Shown: positions 15,005 to 21,595 of the stretch, piece after piece
How positions within the stretch are numbered: position 1 is the stretch's first letter
How the letters are laid out: the number at the start of each line of letters is the position of its first letter
From: an uncultured Collinsella sp.
Lineage (GTDB): Bacteria; Actinomycetota; Coriobacteriia; Coriobacteriales; Coriobacteriaceae
Direction: 5' to 3'
DNA length: 21,595 bases
Assembly (NCBI GenBank): GCA_902492545.1
Contig: CABULX010000025.1
Coordinates: 1-21,595, forward strand
The notes under the pieces: generated by a model
The model's database searches: none
The model's input: only the letters and a program-made list of their open reading frames with translations
Told to the model about the DNA's origin: nothing
Position numbers and translations under genes: made by a program

Positions 15005-15079
15005 ATGCAGTTCGTACAGATCATCACTACTGCAGACAATGCCATCCGACGCCAGCGCGCAATTTCCCGACGACGATAA
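15005..15079 (+). CDS. Arginine-rich leader peptide upstream of argG (24 aa)
   Basis: A 24-codon ORF starting MQFVQIITTADN and ending RRQRAISRRR-stop. Six of the last ten residues are arginine, and the final three codons before TAA are CGA CGA CGA, a codon little used in the neighbouring genes. AAAGGAG (14992-14998) lies six bases before ATG, as good a ribosome binding site as any gene here. A promoter lies about 100 bases upstream, and argG (arginine synthesis) begins 205 bases downstream. By analogy with classical amino-acid leader peptides, I infer that its translation senses charged tRNA-Arg. It is too short for family recognition, and the regulatory role is an inference from position and composition. 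An antisense ORF here (14690-15148) has no ribosome binding site support. Confidence 0.7.
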   Translation: MQFVQIITTADNAIRRQRAISRRR

Positions 15080-15190
15080 CAATCGTCTCTGTCCGCATGG
15101 GGCGAATTGCCTCAACAGAGTCATTTTGAGGTCGTTGGGTTTTAGCACGACATTGCTGCATGTTTCTAGGGCATGTATGTGCTGATTTTT
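15066..15190 (+). promoter_or_regulatory. Putative arginine attenuator with alternative RNA pairings
   Basis: The Arg-codon run CCCGACGA (15066-15073) can pair over 8 bp (one G-U) with TCGTTGGG (15132-15139). GTCGT (15131-15135) can instead pair with ACGAC (15147-15151), which overlaps the 5' arm AGCAC (15144-15148) of a terminator-like stem closed by GTGCT (15179-15183) and followed by TTTTT (15186-15190). Also exclusive are TGGGGC/GCCTCA (within 15098-15114) and CCTCAA/TTGAGG (15110-15131). The terminator stem is interrupted and not very GC-rich. The switch logic is inferred. Confidence 0.5.
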
Positions 15191-15284
15191 GCTATTTATC
15201 CTGATATTGCACGGTATATGACCTTGAAATGACTTGCAACTGACCGATGTTCTAACTAGCTACCAAGGGCGAAAGGAAACAGCC

Positions 15285-16511
15285 ATGAGCAAGGAAAAAG
15301 TCGTTCTCGCATATTCCGGTGGTCTTGATACATCCGTATGTGTCAAGTGGCTCCAGGACGAGAAGAATCTCGATGTCGTTTGTGTCTGCGGCAATGTGGG
15401 CCAGGAGGAGACCGGCCTGGACGCCAAGAAGCAGAAGGCCCTCGACCTGGGCGTTCTGGATTGTCAGGTACTCGACCTGCGCGACGAGTTCTCCGATGAG
15501 TTCCTGACTAAGGCCATCGCTGCAAACTCCATGTACGAGAACAAGTACCCGCTGCTCTCCGCCCTGTCTCGCCCGCTGCTCGCCAAGAAGCTTGTCGAGG
15601 TCGCTCACGAGTTTGGCGCGACCTACGTCGCCCACGGCTGCACCGGCAAGGGTAACGACCAGGTCCGCTTCGAGGCTGCCGTCAAGGCCCTCGACCCTGA
15701 GCTCAAGGTTATCGCCCCGGTTCGCGAGTGGGATCTGAAGTGCCGTCCCGACGAGGTCGCCTATGCCCACGCTCACAACGTGCCGGTTCCCGAGGGTGCC
15801 AACGACAACCCCTATTCCATCGACGACAACCTGTGGGGTCGTGCCATTGAGTGCGGCCACCTGGAGGATCCCTGGAACGAGCCGCTCGACGACGCCTGGG
15901 TTATGACCAAGAATCCCGAGGACACGCCCGACAGCCCGACGTACACCGAGATCGAGTTTGAGGCCGGCAAGCCTGTCGCCGTCGACGGCAAGAAGATGAA
16001 GCTCTCCGAGATCGTCATCGCCCTCAACAAGATCTCCGGCGACAACGGCTTTGGTCGTCTCGACCTGGTTGAGGATCGTCTAGTGGGCCTCAAGAGCCGC
16101 GAGTGCTACGAGGTTCCCGGCGCCCTGACGCTTATCACCGCCCACAAGGCGCTCGAGGATATCTGCGTCGAGGGCGACCTGCTCAAGACCAAGATCAAGC
16201 TCGAGCAGGATTGGGCGACCGCCGTGTACAACGGCCAGTGGTACAGCCCGCTCAAGAACGCGCTCGATGCCTTTATGGCCGACACGCAAAAGTTCGTGAC
16301 CGGCACCGTCCGTCTGAAGTTCTTTAAGGGCAACTGCCATGTCGTCGGCCGCAAGAGCCCCTTCAGCCTGTATGACTACGGCCTGGCTACCTACGACCGC
16401 GACACCACGTTTGACGAGAAGGCTAGCGCCGGCTTCATCGAGATCGACACGCTGTCGCTCAAGACGTGGGCTAAGGTCCAGGGCCCTAGCTCTGCCGCTG
16501 CCCAGGCTTAA
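15285..16511 (+). CDS. argG: Argininosuccinate synthase
   Basis: A 408-residue enzyme that joins citrulline and aspartate using ATP, the penultimate step of arginine synthesis. The N-terminal PP-loop is VVLAYSGGLDTSVCVKWL. Further family blocks are NVGQEE, YPLLSALSRPLLAKKLVE, VAHGCTGKGNDQVRFE and, near the C-terminus, GRKSPFSLYDYGLATYD. The length is normal. The start MSKEKVVLAYSG has AAGGA seven bases upstream; an in-frame extension to 15234 adds nothing conserved. The gene lies behind the putative arginine attenuator and ahead of a 56-codon ORF and argH, so it is the first gene of the arginine cluster. A GC-rich terminator follows about 150 bases after its stop. Confidence 0.97.
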   Translation: MSKEKVVLAYSGGLDTSVCVKWLQDEKNLDVVCVCGNVGQEETGLDAKKQKALDLGVLDCQVLDLRDEFSDEFLTKAIAANSMYENKYPLLSALSRPLLAKKLVEVAHEFGATYVAHGCTGKGNDQVRFEAAVKALDPELKVIAPVREWDLKCRPDEVAYAHAHNVPVPEGANDNPYSIDDNLWGRAIECGHLEDPWNEPLDDAWVMTKNPEDTPDSPTYTEIEFEAGKPVAVDGKKMKLSEIVIALNKISGDNGFGRLDLVEDRLVGLKSRECYEVPGALTLITAHKALEDICVEGDLLKTKIKLEQDWATAVYNGQWYSPLKNALDAFMADTQKFVTGTVRLKFFKGNCHVVGRKSPFSLYDYGLATYDRDTTFDEKASAGFIEIDTLSLKTWAKVQGPSSAAAQA

Positions 16512-16664
16512 GTCTTCCTTCCCTTGGTATCCGCGCGGCCCATCCGCGTGATACATAACGGGCGCACGGGGTCCCTACCTTTCGTTATGCTTGCTGACAC
16601 TTCTTAACATCGGTGGCCCCTACGTTCCGCCCGCATATATGATGCCGCGTCTGCGGCTGAGTCC

Positions 16665-16694
16665 GAGCCCCGCCGGGGTTGTCCGGCGGGGCTC
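16665..16694 (+). terminator. Hairpin terminator after argG
   Basis: GAGCCCCGCCGG (16665-16676) pairs perfectly with CCGGCGGGGCTC (16683-16694) over a GGTTGT loop, followed by CTTCTATC. The T-run is poor, so read-through to the small ORF and argH is possible. The 235-base gap after argG also holds a small GCCGC/GCGGC hairpin at about 16644-16657. Confidence 0.75.
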
Positions 16695-16746
16695 CTTCTA
16701 TCAAATTGGCGGCTCTGCGCCTATATATATCTGAGGAGTACCTACT

Positions 16747-16917
16747 ATGTTTGACGCTATTGCACACTCTTTGCTTTCTCTTGCCCCCGAGCTCGATACC
16801 GCCAAGGTGGAGGAGGTCCCTATGAGCCTGAAGGCTTGGATTGACGGTTCGCGGGGCAACATCCGGAGGGAGACGTTGGGCGCCAAGTGCATGGTGCGTC
16901 ACTTCTTCGCTATTTAG
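16747..16917 (+). CDS. Unrecognised 56-aa ORF between argG and argH
   Basis: The ORF starts MFDAIAHSLLSLAPELDTAK and ends CMVRHFFAI. GAGGAG lies eight bases before ATG, a proper ribosome binding site. The first half looks like an amphipathic helix; the second half is basic, with three rare-type Arg codons (CGG, CGG, AGG). There is no membrane segment or known motif, and I do not recognise a family. It sits between two arginine synthesis genes on the same strand, behind the argG terminator, and may be a small regulator, a second translated leader for argH, or simply a conserved small protein. Nothing in the sequence decides between these. Confidence 0.5.
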   Translation: MFDAIAHSLLSLAPELDTAKVEEVPMSLKAWIDGSRGNIRRETLGAKCMVRHFFAI

Positions 16918-16960
16918 CTTGTCGGCCTCGCGTGCGGCGGGAGATGTGCAAAACTAGCGG

Positions 16961-16975
16961 TTGATAAATCGTTTT
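16961..16975 (+). repeat. 15-base repeat TTGATAAATCGTTTT, copy upstream of argH
   Basis: An exact copy of 18500-18514, which lies just after argH. The first six bases, TTGATA, could also act as a -35 with TAAACG (16984-16989) 17 bases on, giving a possible argH promoter. A shorter match, TGATAAATCGT, occurs upstream of the PiT gene at 1848-1858. Confidence 0.5.
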
Positions 16976-17038
16976 AACGGCGCTAAACGCAGCTCGCGGA
17001 CATCGGCGCATTGGTATTTGGAGAAAGGGGACGGTTCC

Positions 17039-18469
17039 ATGGCTCTTTGGGGCGGTCGTTTTGAGGCGGGCGTGGCCGAGGTCACGCAGGAGTTTGGCGC
17101 GTCGCTGCCGGTCGACAAACATCTCTATAAGCAGGATATCGCCGGCTCTAAGGCACATGCCAAGATGCTGGCCGCCCAGGGCATCATCAGTGCCGAGGAC
17201 GAGCAGGCGATTACCGAGGGTCTGACCGGAATCGAACAGGATATCGATGCCGGCAACTTCACCTTCGACATCAACGACGAGGACATTCATATGTCCATCG
17301 AGAGCGAGCTGACGCGTCGCATCGGCGAGGCTGGCAAGCGCTTGCATACCGGACGTTCGCGCAACGACCAGGTGGCGACCGATACGCGCCTGGGCGTCAA
17401 GGCGCTGGCCAAGGAGCTCATGGAGGCCAATCTTGAGCTGCGCCATGTGCTGGTGGATGCGGCCAAGAAGTACGACAAGGTGATACTGCCGGGCTACACG
17501 CACATGCAGCATGCTCAGCCCGTGCTGCTGTCGCATCATCTGCTGGCGTATTCCTGGATGTTCGCGCGCGACTTTACACGCCTGAAGGCCGCCTTTGATG
17601 CCGCCGACAACTGCCCGCTGGGTGCTGCCGCGCTTGCCGGTACGAGCTATCCGCTCGATCGCCAGATGACGGCTGCCGAACTTGGCTTTGCGGGCGTGAT
17701 TTCCAACTCGCTCGATGCGGTTTCCGACCGTGATTTCCTGCTCGATCTGCATTACGCCGGCTCCGTCATGGCCATGCACCTGTCGCGTCTTTCCGAGGAG
17801 ATCGTGCTGTGGTCGAGCTCTGAATTTGGCTTTATCACGCTTTCCGACTCGTACTCCACCGGCTCGTCCATCATGCCGCAGAAGAAGAATCCCGACTTTG
17901 CCGAGCTTATTCGCGGCAAGAGCGGCCGTGTCTATGGCAACCTGGTGCAGCTGCTCGTAACCATGAAGGGCCTGCCGCTTGCTTATAACAAGGACTTGCA
18001 GGAGGACAAGGAGGGCGCGCTCGATACCGCTCACACGCTCCTGCAGTGCCTGTCCGTTATGGCCGGAATGATTTCGACCTGGACCGTCAACGAGGATGCC
18101 ATGGCGCGCGAGTGTGGCGTGGGACACCTTGCCGCCACCGATGTTGCCGATTACCTGGCTAAGCGTGGCCTGCCGTTCCGCGAGGCACACGCTGTGGTGG
18201 GGCATCTGGTCCTGATGTGCGAGAAGCGCGGCTGCAATCTTGAGGACCTGCCGTTTGAGGTGTTCCAGGAGGCAAGCCCGCTCTTTGAGCGCGACATTAC
18301 CGAGGCGCTTGACATCCCGTCGATTGTCGCCGCGCGCACGACCGAGGGAGGCACCGCTCCTGCCGCCGTTTCCGTGCAGCTGCAGCGTGCCGAGGCACAG
18401 CTCGTGGCCGACGAGGGCGTGTTTGGATCGCTGACCAAGGTCGTCGAGATGGGCCACGGGGCAAAGTAG
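17039..18469 (+). CDS. argH: Argininosuccinate lyase
   Basis: A 476-residue member of the fumarase/aspartase superfamily that splits argininosuccinate into arginine and fumarate. Diagnostic parts are the N-terminal MALWGGRFEAG, the HTGRSRNDQVATDTRL block, GYTHMQHAQPV (catalytic His region), and the signature GSSIMPQKKNPD starting at Gly275 with the catalytic Ser in the mobile loop. The length is normal. The start is fixed by AGAAAGGGG eight bases upstream and by homology; the in-frame TTG at 16961 is not used. It is the last arginine gene in the cluster, probably with its own promoter at 16961-16989, and ends with a clear terminator. Confidence 0.97.
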   Translation: MALWGGRFEAGVAEVTQEFGASLPVDKHLYKQDIAGSKAHAKMLAAQGIISAEDEQAITEGLTGIEQDIDAGNFTFDINDEDIHMSIESELTRRIGEAGKRLHTGRSRNDQVATDTRLGVKALAKELMEANLELRHVLVDAAKKYDKVILPGYTHMQHAQPVLLSHHLLAYSWMFARDFTRLKAAFDAADNCPLGAAALAGTSYPLDRQMTAAELGFAGVISNSLDAVSDRDFLLDLHYAGSVMAMHLSRLSEEIVLWSSSEFGFITLSDSYSTGSSIMPQKKNPDFAELIRGKSGRVYGNLVQLLVTMKGLPLAYNKDLQEDKEGALDTAHTLLQCLSVMAGMISTWTVNEDAMARECGVGHLAATDVADYLAKRGLPFREAHAVVGHLVLMCEKRGCNLEDLPFEVFQEASPLFERDITEALDIPSIVAARTTEGGTAPAAVSVQLQRAEAQLVADEGVFGSLTKVVEMGHGAK

Positions 18470-18521
18470 AGGTTTGGCTGAAGACGTATTGTCCATTTAT
18501 TGATAAATCGTTTTCGCTTTG

Positions 18522-18553
18522 CGGGCGCCTGCTGATGTGGGCGCCCGTATTTT
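18522..18553 (+). terminator. Rho-independent terminator after argH
   Basis: CGGGCGCC (18522-18529) pairs with GGCGCCCG (18540-18547), followed by TATTTTGTT. It lies about 50 bases after the argH stop codon. Confidence 0.8.
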
Positions 18554-18761
18554 GTTGCTATGGGGGAGGGGTTTGTCGAGAACTTCTGTAGGACCTTTGG
18601 GCAGGTTGTGAAGGGGGTACGTTCGCGGGTGGCAACCGACCGTCTGCTCTGTTCGGTGCGGTTGATAGGCGGTCGGATGGTACTCTAATCGGGCTTCGAA
18701 ACAGAAGTGACACATATGGAGCGCTTTAATAAATTGCAACGTTTCAATAAACAGCTTTTTG

Positions 18762-18790
18762 TTTAACTGCAGCTAAAACTCTGTTACGAT
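18762..18790 (+). promoter_or_regulatory. ndk: Promoter of ndk
   Basis: TTTAAC (18762-18767) and TACGAT (18785-18790) are separated by 17 bases, in AT-rich sequence, about 65 bases before the ndk start codon. Confidence 0.5.
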
Positions 18791-18854
18791 GCAGTCCAGG
18801 CGGGTGCCGGAATGGGACTTGGGCACGCGCGAACCTACTTGAAAGGCTACTTTT

Positions 18855-19259
18855 ATGGCTATCGAGAAGACCTTCATCATGATTAAGCCCGACGCCGTGC
18901 GCGACCGCAAAATCGGCGAGATCGTTGCTCGCATTGAGCGCAGCGGCCTTGTCATCGAGCGCATGGAGATGACCACGCTCGAGCGCGCTACCGTCGAGGA
19001 GCACTACGCCCATCTGGCCGACAAGCCCTTCTTTGGCGGTCTCTGCGACTTTATGACGAGCGGTCCGGTCGTCAAGATGGTCGTTTCCGGTCTCTCCGCT
19101 GTCTCCAAGATGCGCACCCTTATGGGCGCTACTAACCCGCTTGATGCTGCCCCCGGCACCATTCGCGGCGACTTTGCTGTCGATGTCAACGCCAACGTGA
19201 TCCACGGCTCCGACTGCCTGGAGAACGCCGAGATCGAGATCAAGCGCTTTTTTGGCTAA
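18855..19259 (+). CDS. ndk: Nucleoside diphosphate kinase
   Basis: A 134-residue enzyme that equilibrates nucleoside di- and triphosphates through a phosphohistidine. The N-terminus is TFIMIKPDAVRD, with the conserved Lys; later blocks are MGATNPLDAAPGTIRGDFA and NVIHGSDCLENAEIEIKRFF, with catalytic His117. The length is that of bacterial Ndk. The start has TTGAAAGGCT shortly upstream. It appears to be a single-gene unit with its own promoter at 18762 and a strong terminator at 19298. Confidence 0.98.
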   Translation: MAIEKTFIMIKPDAVRDRKIGEIVARIERSGLVIERMEMTTLERATVEEHYAHLADKPFFGGLCDFMTSGPVVKMVVSGLSAVSKMRTLMGATNPLDAAPGTIRGDFAVDVNANVIHGSDCLENAEIEIKRFFG

Positions 19260-19297
19260 ACCAGCTTTGACTCCTTAAAGCTGTTAGCGTGTGGCTT

Positions 19298-19332
19298 GGG
19301 CGCTGCGGAATTCCATCCGCGGCGCCCTTTTT
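19298..19332 (+). terminator. Rho-independent terminator after ndk
   Basis: GGGCGCTGCGGA (19298-19309) pairs with TCCGCGGCGCCC (19316-19327) with one G-U, followed by TTTTT. Confidence 0.88.
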
Positions 19333-19348
19333 ATTCCAAAATCTATGA

Positions 19349-19385
19349 AGGGGCCCGCTCGGACATGAGTTCCGAGCGGGCCCCT
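19349..19385 (-). terminator. Hairpin terminator after rpiB
   Basis: AGGGGCCCGCTCGGA (19349-19363) and TCCGAGCGGGCCCCT (19371-19385) form a perfect 15-bp stem. Read on the minus strand it lies 26 bases after the rpiB stop and is followed by a T-containing tail. Together with the ndk terminator it separates the convergent genes. Confidence 0.82.
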
Positions 19386-19411
19386 GCTGTTAGCTTGTGG
19401 CACTGAGTAGT

Positions 19412-19879
19412 TTAGGCCTCGTCGACGACCTTGAGGCCGCGCGTGTGGTCGATCTCGTTGAGGAGGTTAACGCGACGCTCGTGACGACCGCCCTCAAACT
19501 CGGCGTCGAGCCACTCGTCGACAATCATCTTGGCGAGCTCGGAGCCCACGACGCGGGCGCCAAAGGCGAGCACGTTGGTGTTGTTGTGCATGCGGGAGAG
19601 CTTGGCGCTGAAGGGCTCGGAGCATACGACGGCGCGAACACCTTCGACCTTGTTGGCGGCCAGGCTGATGCCGACGCCGGTACCGCAGATCAGGATACCC
19701 AGGTCGACGTCACCGTTGGCCACGGCCTTACCCACCTTGTAGCCGGCGATGGGGTAATCGAAGCTCTCGGAGGTGTCGGTGCCAAAGTTCACGACCTCGC
19801 AGCCGCGCTCCTTCAGGTGCTCGGAGATGATGTTCTTGAGCTCGACGGCGGCGTGGTCGTTACCGATACCAATCTTCAT
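19412..19879 (-). CDS. rpiB: Ribose 5-phosphate isomerase B
   Basis: A 155-residue LacAB/RpiB fold isomerase converting ribose 5-phosphate and ribulose 5-phosphate in the pentose phosphate pathway. Key features are MKIGIGNDHAAVELK at the N-terminus (Asp8-His9 phosphate and ring-opening region), the catalytic LICGTGVGIS with Cys65, and the HNNTNVLAFGARVVG block. The Cys in the CGTG motif favours RpiB over the LacA subunit. The start is supported by AGAGGA seven bases upstream. The gene converges on ndk and is divergent from the cysteine desulfidase gene. Confidence 0.95.
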   Translation of the reverse strand: MKIGIGNDHAAVELKNIISEHLKERGCEVVNFGTDTSESFDYPIAGYKVGKAVANGDVDLGILICGTGVGISLAANKVEGVRAVVCSEPFSAKLSRMHNNTNVLAFGARVVGSELAKMIVDEWLDAEFEGGRHERRVNLLNEIDHTRGLKVVDEA

Positions 19880-19960
19880 GAGTGGTTCCTCTCTGGTCCG
19901 TGCGGCGGAATTGCTAAAGGTTTTACCGCGTTCGACTGCATGATAGCGCGACTTTTGTGT

Positions 19961-19979
19961 AAACGCTCGGGCGTTTTTT
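19961..19979 (+). terminator. Short hairpin with T-run between rpiB and the cysteine desulfidase gene
   Basis: AAACGC (19961-19966) pairs with GCGTTT (19971-19976) over TCGG and is followed by TTT. AAACGCT recurs at 19984. It lies in a 271-base divergent gap where no plus-strand gene needs a terminator, so it may instead be a leader element or operator. Confidence 0.3.
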
Positions 19980-20150
19980 GGTCAAACGCTTTAGCATGCA
20001 ACAAGACTAGCTTTTCATGTATTAATGCTGTCAGTTTGCGCTTGAACGCCGTCCGCCGGAACTTGGGTTGCGGTTTTTGATGCATTGTTATCAAATAAAA
20101 GAGCTAACTATTATCGAGAGCCCAGCCCTTTATACAAGTAGGAGATACCT

Positions 20151-21464
20151 ATGCCTGCCGATTCCCTTCGTGATACCGCGTTTTGCGATGTTTTAAACCG
20201 CGAACTTGTCTGTGCGCTCGGCTGCACCGAGCCCATTGCCGTTGCCTATGCAGCGGCGCTGGCGAGCCAGACGCTCGGTTGCGAACCCGATCATATGGAC
20301 GTTGCCTGCTCGGGCAACATCATCAAGAACGTTAAGAGCGTGACCGTGCCCAACTCGGGCGGCATGCACGGTATTGAAGCGGCGGCCGTGCTGGGTGCCG
20401 TGGGCGGTGACGCCAAGAGCGCGCTCGAGGTGCTCGAGAGCGTTAACGACGAAGACCGTGCTCGCGTGTCCGAGCTTCTCGCCGATGCCGGTTACTGCGA
20501 TGTGTCGCTTGTCGAGGGTGTGCCCAACCTCTACATTAAGGTGACCGCCACGGCCGGAGGTCATACTGCGGTCGTCGAGATCACCGACCATCACACCAAT
20601 GTTACGTGCCATACACTCGATGGCATTCCGATGTGTGGCAAGTCGGCGGGGGAGTGTGCCGCCTGCGCCGAGCGCATCGTGGCCGAGCGTGCCGCCGATA
20701 CGCCCATGTCGATTGAGTCTATCATTGACTTTATCGAGGACGGCGACATCGAGGGCGCCCGCGCTGCCGTTGAGCGTCAGATTGAGCTGAACGGCGCTAT
20801 TAGCGCCGAGGGCTTGGTGAACGCTTGGGGCGCCGAGGTGGGCCGTACGCTGCTGGGCGCTCGCGCCGACGATGTCGCCTGCCGTGCGCGTGCGCGTGCG
20901 GCCGCCGGGTCTGACGCCCGTATGAACGGCTGTGCGCTACCGGTCGCCATTGTGTGCGGCTCGGGCAACCAGGGTATTACCTGTGCGTTGCCCGTTATGG
21001 AATATGCCGATTACCTGCGCTGCGACCACGAGCGCCTGGTGCGCGCCGTGATGCTGTCTGATCTTATTGCCGTGCATATCAAGAGCTATATTGGTGCGCT
21101 CTCGGCGTTTTGCGGTGCTATTTGCGCTGCGTGCGGTGCCGGCGCGGCGATTACCTGGCTGTGCGGTGGCACGCGCGAGCAGATCGGCGCGACGGTCTCC
21201 AATACGCTCGGTAACGTGGGCGGCATCGTGTGCGATGGCGCCAAGGCAAGCTGCGCCGCCAAGATTTCCGCTGCCGTTGATGCGGCGATTCTGGGCCACG
21301 ATATGGCCATGCAGGGCCGCGGCTTCCGTGCCGGAGAGGGCCTGATTCAGGATACGGTGGAAGAGACGATCGCCAGCATGGGCTATGTGGGCCGCGTTGG
21401 CATGAAGGATACCGACGTCGAGATCCTCAACATCATGATCGGCAAGACCATCGTCGACTGCTAG
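20151..21464 (+). CDS. cyuA: L-cysteine desulfidase family protein (UPF0597/YhaM-CyuA type)
   Basis: A 437-residue protein of the UPF0597 family, related to the iron-sulfur serine dehydratase alpha chain. Members degrade L-cysteine to pyruvate, ammonia and sulfide (E. coli YhaM/CyuA, archaeal CDS). Typical parts are ALGCTEPIAVAYAAA (Cys25) near the N-terminus, CSGNIIKNVKSVTVPNSGG, the central CGSGNQGITCALPV, and the cysteine-rich FCGAICAACGAGAAITWL, a likely contributor to the [4Fe-4S] site. The C-terminus is DTDVEILNIMIGKTIVDC. The length is normal, there is no signal peptide, and the enzyme is probably cytosolic and oxygen-sensitive. The start has TAGGAG upstream of ATG. No transporter gene is adjacent within the window, and no terminator is evident in the remaining 131 bases. 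Confidence 0.88.
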   Translation: MPADSLRDTAFCDVLNRELVCALGCTEPIAVAYAAALASQTLGCEPDHMDVACSGNIIKNVKSVTVPNSGGMHGIEAAAVLGAVGGDAKSALEVLESVNDEDRARVSELLADAGYCDVSLVEGVPNLYIKVTATAGGHTAVVEITDHHTNVTCHTLDGIPMCGKSAGECAACAERIVAERAADTPMSIESIIDFIEDGDIEGARAAVERQIELNGAISAEGLVNAWGAEVGRTLLGARADDVACRARARAAAGSDARMNGCALPVAIVCGSGNQGITCALPVMEYADYLRCDHERLVRAVMLSDLIAVHIKSYIGALSAFCGAICAACGAGAAITWLCGGTREQIGATVSNTLGNVGGIVCDGAKASCAAKISAAVDAAILGHDMAMQGRGFRAGEGLIQDTVEETIASMGYVGRVGMKDTDVEILNIMIGKTIVDC

Positions 21465-21595
21465 GGGCTCTGGGGCACTGCATCTTGTTGTTGAAACTAT
21501 CGCGCTTGTGGCCGTAAAGCACCTGCCTGCATTGCGGACAGCGAGGATCTCGCGGTATGTCACCAGGTCGTTCTCGCGCTTGATGCGCTCGAGGA
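21465..21595 (-). other. Right edge: possible partial minus-strand gene
   Basis: Two minus-strand frames read protein-like in adjoining pieces. One gives LERIKRENDLVTYREILA at the very edge; the neighbouring frame gives CPQCRQVLYGHKRDSFNN, a zinc-ribbon-like stretch. They do not join without a frameshift, and the rest lies outside the window, so this may be a decayed gene end or chance. Confidence 0.2.

Larger units (their letters stand above)
18470..18854. other. 385-base gap between argH and ndk
   Basis: It holds the second TTGATAAATCGTTTT copy (18500-18514), the argH terminator, a CCGACCG/CGGTCGG inverted pair (18636-18642 with 18670-18676) and a promoter-like TTGATA-16-TCTAAT (18662-18689). 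There is also a 16-codon ORF, MERFNKLQRFNKQLFV (18716-18766), without a clear ribosome binding site, and the ndk promoter. An 80-codon minus-strand ORF here looks spurious. Confidence 0.6.

Noticed and set aside
14690..15148. 152-codon minus-strand ORF across the argG leader
   Set aside because: It overlaps the start of the HAD gene on the same strand in another frame, has no ribosome binding site and shows no family features. The plus-strand leader ORF and promoter explain the region better.
18497..18739. 80-codon minus-strand ORF between argH and ndk
   Set aside because: It has no ribosome binding site and covers the argH terminator; the composition looks like chance.
1..21595. CRISPR arrays, tRNA or rRNA genes, insertion sequences, prophage genes
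   Set aside because: I looked for regular direct repeats, tRNA-like cloverleaf sequences and transposase or integrase motifs on both strands by eye and saw none.

Overview
The window is a GC-rich chromosomal segment from a gut-type anaerobe. Gene content, protein style and strong GAAAGGAG-like ribosome binding sites suggest a coriobacterium such as Collinsella. This is an inference from the look of the proteins; no rRNA or other marker is present. I see no tRNA, rRNA, CRISPR array, prophage or transposase. Most of the window is core metabolism, and the unusual material lies between the genes and in leader regions.

Layout. 1-1806 (minus): a PiT phosphate transporter followed by its DUF47/PhoU-like partner. 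2057-3175 (plus): a small unrecognised protein and a Bax-inhibitor-1 type membrane protein. 3313-5166 (plus): a PARG-like macrodomain protein whose catalytic glutamate position reads alanine, then an SGNH esterase. 5228-7574 (minus): thiamine pyrimidine synthesis (thiC, thiD), with a TPP riboswitch directly in front of thiC. 7746-8267 (plus): an unrecognised single-pass membrane protein. 8402-10709 (minus): yaaA and an M18 aminopeptidase, with yaaA bracketed by two related hairpin elements. 10876-13626 (plus): polA. 13762-13891: a large palindromic element between polA and a convergent HAD phosphatase gene (13903-14730, minus). 14874-18469 (plus): the arginine genes argG and argH with a 56-codon ORF between them. 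18855-19259 (plus): ndk. 19412-19879 (minus): rpiB. 20151-21464 (plus): an L-cysteine desulfidase family protein.

The strongest candidate for an undescribed system is the argG leader. A good promoter is followed by a 24-codon ORF with an excellent Shine-Dalgarno. Six of its last ten codons are arginine, ending in three consecutive CGA codons and a stop. Downstream come mutually exclusive RNA pairings and a hairpin with a T-run, then argG. This is the expected layout of ribosome-mediated arginine attenuation. Other points of interest are the E-to-A PARG-like protein, the covarying hairpins around yaaA, the 33-bp-armed palindrome after polA, and a TPP aptamer whose 3' strand contains the thiC ribosome binding site.

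The genes work mostly as separate small units, each closed by an obvious hairpin terminator. The coupled sets are phosphate uptake (PiT plus DUF47), thiamine pyrimidine synthesis (thiC plus thiD) and the last two steps of arginine synthesis (argG plus argH).
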